DNA of 64,000 bases from Bathymodiolus brooksi. Its lineage: Eukaryota > Mollusca > Bivalvia > Mytilida > Modiolidae. Both the position numbers and the translations under genes were made by a program. This document shows, in pieces, positions 62,344-64,000 of the stretch. The notes under the pieces were generated by a model, which worked only from the letters and a program-made list of their open reading frames with translations, was not told the origin of the DNA and searched no databases. Within the stretch, counting starts at the first letter, position 1; each line of letters begins with the position of its first letter. The stretch spans positions 79,508,829 to 79,572,828 of the forward strand of contig OY804588.1 of the NCBI GenBank assembly GCA_963680875.1, read 5' to 3'.

Positions 62344-62620
62344 GGGTCCCGGGTGGCTCAATGAGTTAGGTAGTTGGATTACCTAAAACCTCAAACAAGC
62401 TTATCACCAATACGGCGTGGGTTCGCGTCCGACTTTGTAAACTACAAAAAGGGTGCATTCGACTCGCAGCCGCAAGTGATAAAGTGTACCAGCTGCTTGC
62501 CCATGGTCGGTGGTTCTCTCCGGGTACTCCGGCTTCTTGCGCCACTAAAACTGGTCGCCATGATATAGCTGAAATATTGCTAAAAGTGGCGTTAAGCACC
62601 AAAAATCAATCAATCAATCT
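62344..62620 (+). mobile_element. Full-length tRNA-headed V-type SINE
   Basis: The head starts GGGTCCCGGGTGGCTC and has an A-box-like TGGCTCAATGAG (62354-62365) and a B-box-like GGTTCGCGTCC (62420-62430) 55 bp apart. The V-like core GGTGGTTCTCTCCGGG then TACTCCGGCTTCTTG lies at about 62508-62540. The 3' part ATATAGCTGAAATATTGC then TAAAAGTGGCGTTAAGCACC ends in an (AATC)n tail at about 62602-62620. It is the most complete of the four SINEs here. The head does not fold as a normal tRNA by eye, so it is not called a tRNA gene. Clear target-site duplications were not found. Confidence 0.88.
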
Positions 62621-62964
62621 TAAAATACACTCTCTCAGTAGTCACTTCTTCGGCACTGACATGGTTTTTATTAGATATATTTATTACTGAAATTTACAGT
62701 TCCTAAATAATTTAATTATAAATCGAACCCAGTTCTCCTCCCTCGGGCATAGGTGACCATAACCGATTGTGGCTATCCTGTTTAGACCTTTTTGTTGGCT
62801 CCCAATGACTTTTATATCATTTCACTTTCAAATAGTTTGCTTCGAACGTATATGAAGGTTATTCCAAAAACGCGTCTTGCGTTCTAAATGTGATATCTAT
62901 GTTTTATTCTTATCATTTTAAGAAATGTATTGATCAATTCATTAGAATACTCTAGTCCGTCCGT
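62621..62964. other. Unique spacer, no supported gene
   Basis: AT-rich, with no recognised gene, RNA or repeat. Confidence 0.5.
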
Positions 62965-63036
62965 TCTTCTTATTTTAGTTTTCTGTGTGATATTGTGTTT
63001 TTTGTTTTGTTTGTCTGTTTGTTCTCTGCCAGTGTC
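62965..63036 (-). mobile_element. Dispersed mussel-type repeat, copy 5 fragment (minus)
   Basis: TATTTTAGTTTTCTGTGTGA, TTGTGTTTTTTGTTTTG and TTTGTCTGTTTGTTC match the corresponding stretch of copy 4 (CTTTCTGTGTTGTG, CTTTGTTTGTCTTC). Only the middle of the element is present. Confidence 0.55.
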
Positions 63037-63394
63037 TAGGTTCATAACAGTATTGGTTTTTATATCGTTTGATAACTATTCGTGAAAACAAGTAAATTTT
63101 CTACATTTTTTGTGAACACTGCAAATGATGTGTAAGAAGTAACACTCTTCCTTAGAACCATTAGTAGTCAAATTTCAATCCTGTTTATTAGAAGCAATTT
63201 AAAAAACCGAAACACACAGAGAGGTGAAATCTGAAGCTAATACGCTAATATATGTATGGAGATGTCTGTATCAGTGTTTATGCTGTTTTCACATAGCACG
63301 ATTGGTAACATTCCATGAATACACGAAATGTTGTTGTGCCTGTAGTGGGGTCTGAATAGAGTTTTGTTTTCCACAACAACGTGTATGAATTCTC
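63037..63394. other. Unique spacer, no supported gene
   Basis: No gene or repeat is recognised. A 67-codon minus-strand frame (63237-63440) overlaps the motif cluster and shows no family motif. Confidence 0.45.
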
Positions 63395-63490
63395 TTTTCC
63401 GGGGTGACGTCACTTCCTCTAACAACAACGAGTCGGCCATCTTTAGGCGGTGAAAATCAAATTTAAAATGGCGAATGTTTCACCGCCTCA
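63395..63490. promoter_or_regulatory. Promoter-like motif cluster (CRE, ETS, YY1-like)
   Basis: A full palindromic CRE, TGACGTCA (63405-63412), overlaps CACTTCCT (63411-63418), the reverse of an ETS GGAAGTG site. GGCCATCTT (63435-63443, the reverse of AAGATGGCC) and AAAATGGCG (63465-63473) resemble YY1 sites. An 11-bp inverted repeat (AGGCGGTGAAA at 63445, its complement at 63478) encloses the second one. ETS, CRE and YY1 sites together are typical of TATA-less housekeeping promoters in animals. No first exon is identifiable in the remaining ~500 bp, so this is a candidate only. Confidence 0.35.
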
Positions 63491-63552
63491 ATGACAAGGG
63501 AGATAATTCGTTGACCGAAATACCCGGATGCCCGGAAACGAGAATTAGGATG

Positions 63553-63645
63553 CTACTAGTGAAGCAGGAATTGCTTATTCTTCTGAACCACCCGATATCA
63601 CACCCGGTTTTAGTGGGGTCTGTGTTTTTCTATCTTTAGGTTTCA
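63553..63645 (-). mobile_element. Dispersed mussel-type repeat, copy 6 fragment (minus)
   Basis: CTACTAGTGAAGCAGGAATT, GCTTATTCTTCTGAACCACC, CGATATCACACCCGG and TTTTAGTGGGGTCTGTGTT follow the 3' half of the family in reverse complement (compare GCAGTTCCTGCTCCATTAG at 20861 and CCCCACTAAAAACGG at 20618). Confidence 0.65.
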
Positions 63646-64000
63646 GAGGAATGTTTCATAAATAATTATTTGGTCATTGATTTGTTTTTCCGTCAAAATT
63701 GATGTTTGCACCACATGACATTATCTTAATTACAATTTACAAGAAAAAACACCTATTTATGAATCGCTTTATGATTTCCCATCACGATGGATCTCACTTC
63801 CGGTTTTCACTCTTACATATTTATAAAGAGACTGTATCATGCTGTTTAAGCAAAATAGGTAAATTCCTTAGTCACGTTTACACAATAATGAGGCCTTCGT
63901 TTAATTGTCTACTAAATACATGAAACAGTATTTATTTTCCTGTCCTATTACACGAGCTCCGATATAATATCCGAATTGAACCCAACAGATAAAAGTATTC
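63646..64000. other. Right end of window, no supported gene
   Basis: A 74-codon plus-strand frame (63699-63923) has no recognisable motif. CACTTCCGG at 63796 is an ETS-like string. Nothing else is supported. Confidence 0.45.

Noticed and set aside
62344..62431. Functional tRNA gene at the SINE head
   Set aside because: A- and B-box-like motifs exist, but no cloverleaf with a paired acceptor stem and anticodon arm can be drawn, and the sequence continues directly into the SINE core.

Overview
This is eukaryotic, AT-rich, non-coding DNA that looks molluscan, most likely from a bivalve. Three observations support this. There are four SINE-like elements with a V-SINE type core and the 'AAATATTGCTGAAAGTGG' type 3' end that is widespread in molluscs. 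There are six pieces of a dispersed repeat that I recall (from memory, unchecked) as abundant in marine mussels. No operon, ribosome-binding-site or bacterial-type gene structure is visible. I support no protein-coding gene, no functional tRNA or rRNA, and no CRISPR array. The longest open frames (137 aa, minus strand) are by-products of a 23-bp satellite.

Layout. (1) 1-16882: a 49-bp satellite, about 344 copies, running off the left edge of the window. (2) 16883-17768: single-copy AT-rich DNA with a small foldback (MITE-like) element. (3) 17769-18349: a short array (about 25 copies) of a 23-bp satellite in minus orientation. (4) 18350-21981: a 3.6-kb spacer with an (ATG)13 microsatellite, two truncated SINEs, two pieces of the mussel-type repeat, and a diverged single copy of the segment from which the 23-bp satellite seems to have grown. 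(5) 21982-58193: a 36.2-kb array (about 1,570 copies) of the same 23-bp satellite in plus orientation. (6) 58194-64000: interspersed-repeat-rich DNA with two fuller SINEs, four more mussel-type repeat pieces, short tandem repeats including four phased CACGTG boxes, a perfect 25-bp hairpin, and a small promoter-like motif cluster near 63.4 kb.

The main signal is hierarchical satellite evolution. Both satellites carry nested higher-order repeats. The 49-bp array has a tandem duplication of about 4118 bp (84 units) plus 27-, 14-, 10- and 5-unit periods. The 23-bp array has duplications at offsets of about 552, 1777, 2113, 4806 and 5063 bp; the 4806-bp block contains a 2.0-kb period made of alternating 874- and 1127-bp sub-blocks. 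The 23-bp family also occurs as two inverted arms around the spacer, and both arms begin at the same unit phase on the spacer side. No gene product from this window can be linked to these features. All offsets were counted by hand from the coordinates and may be off by a few bases.
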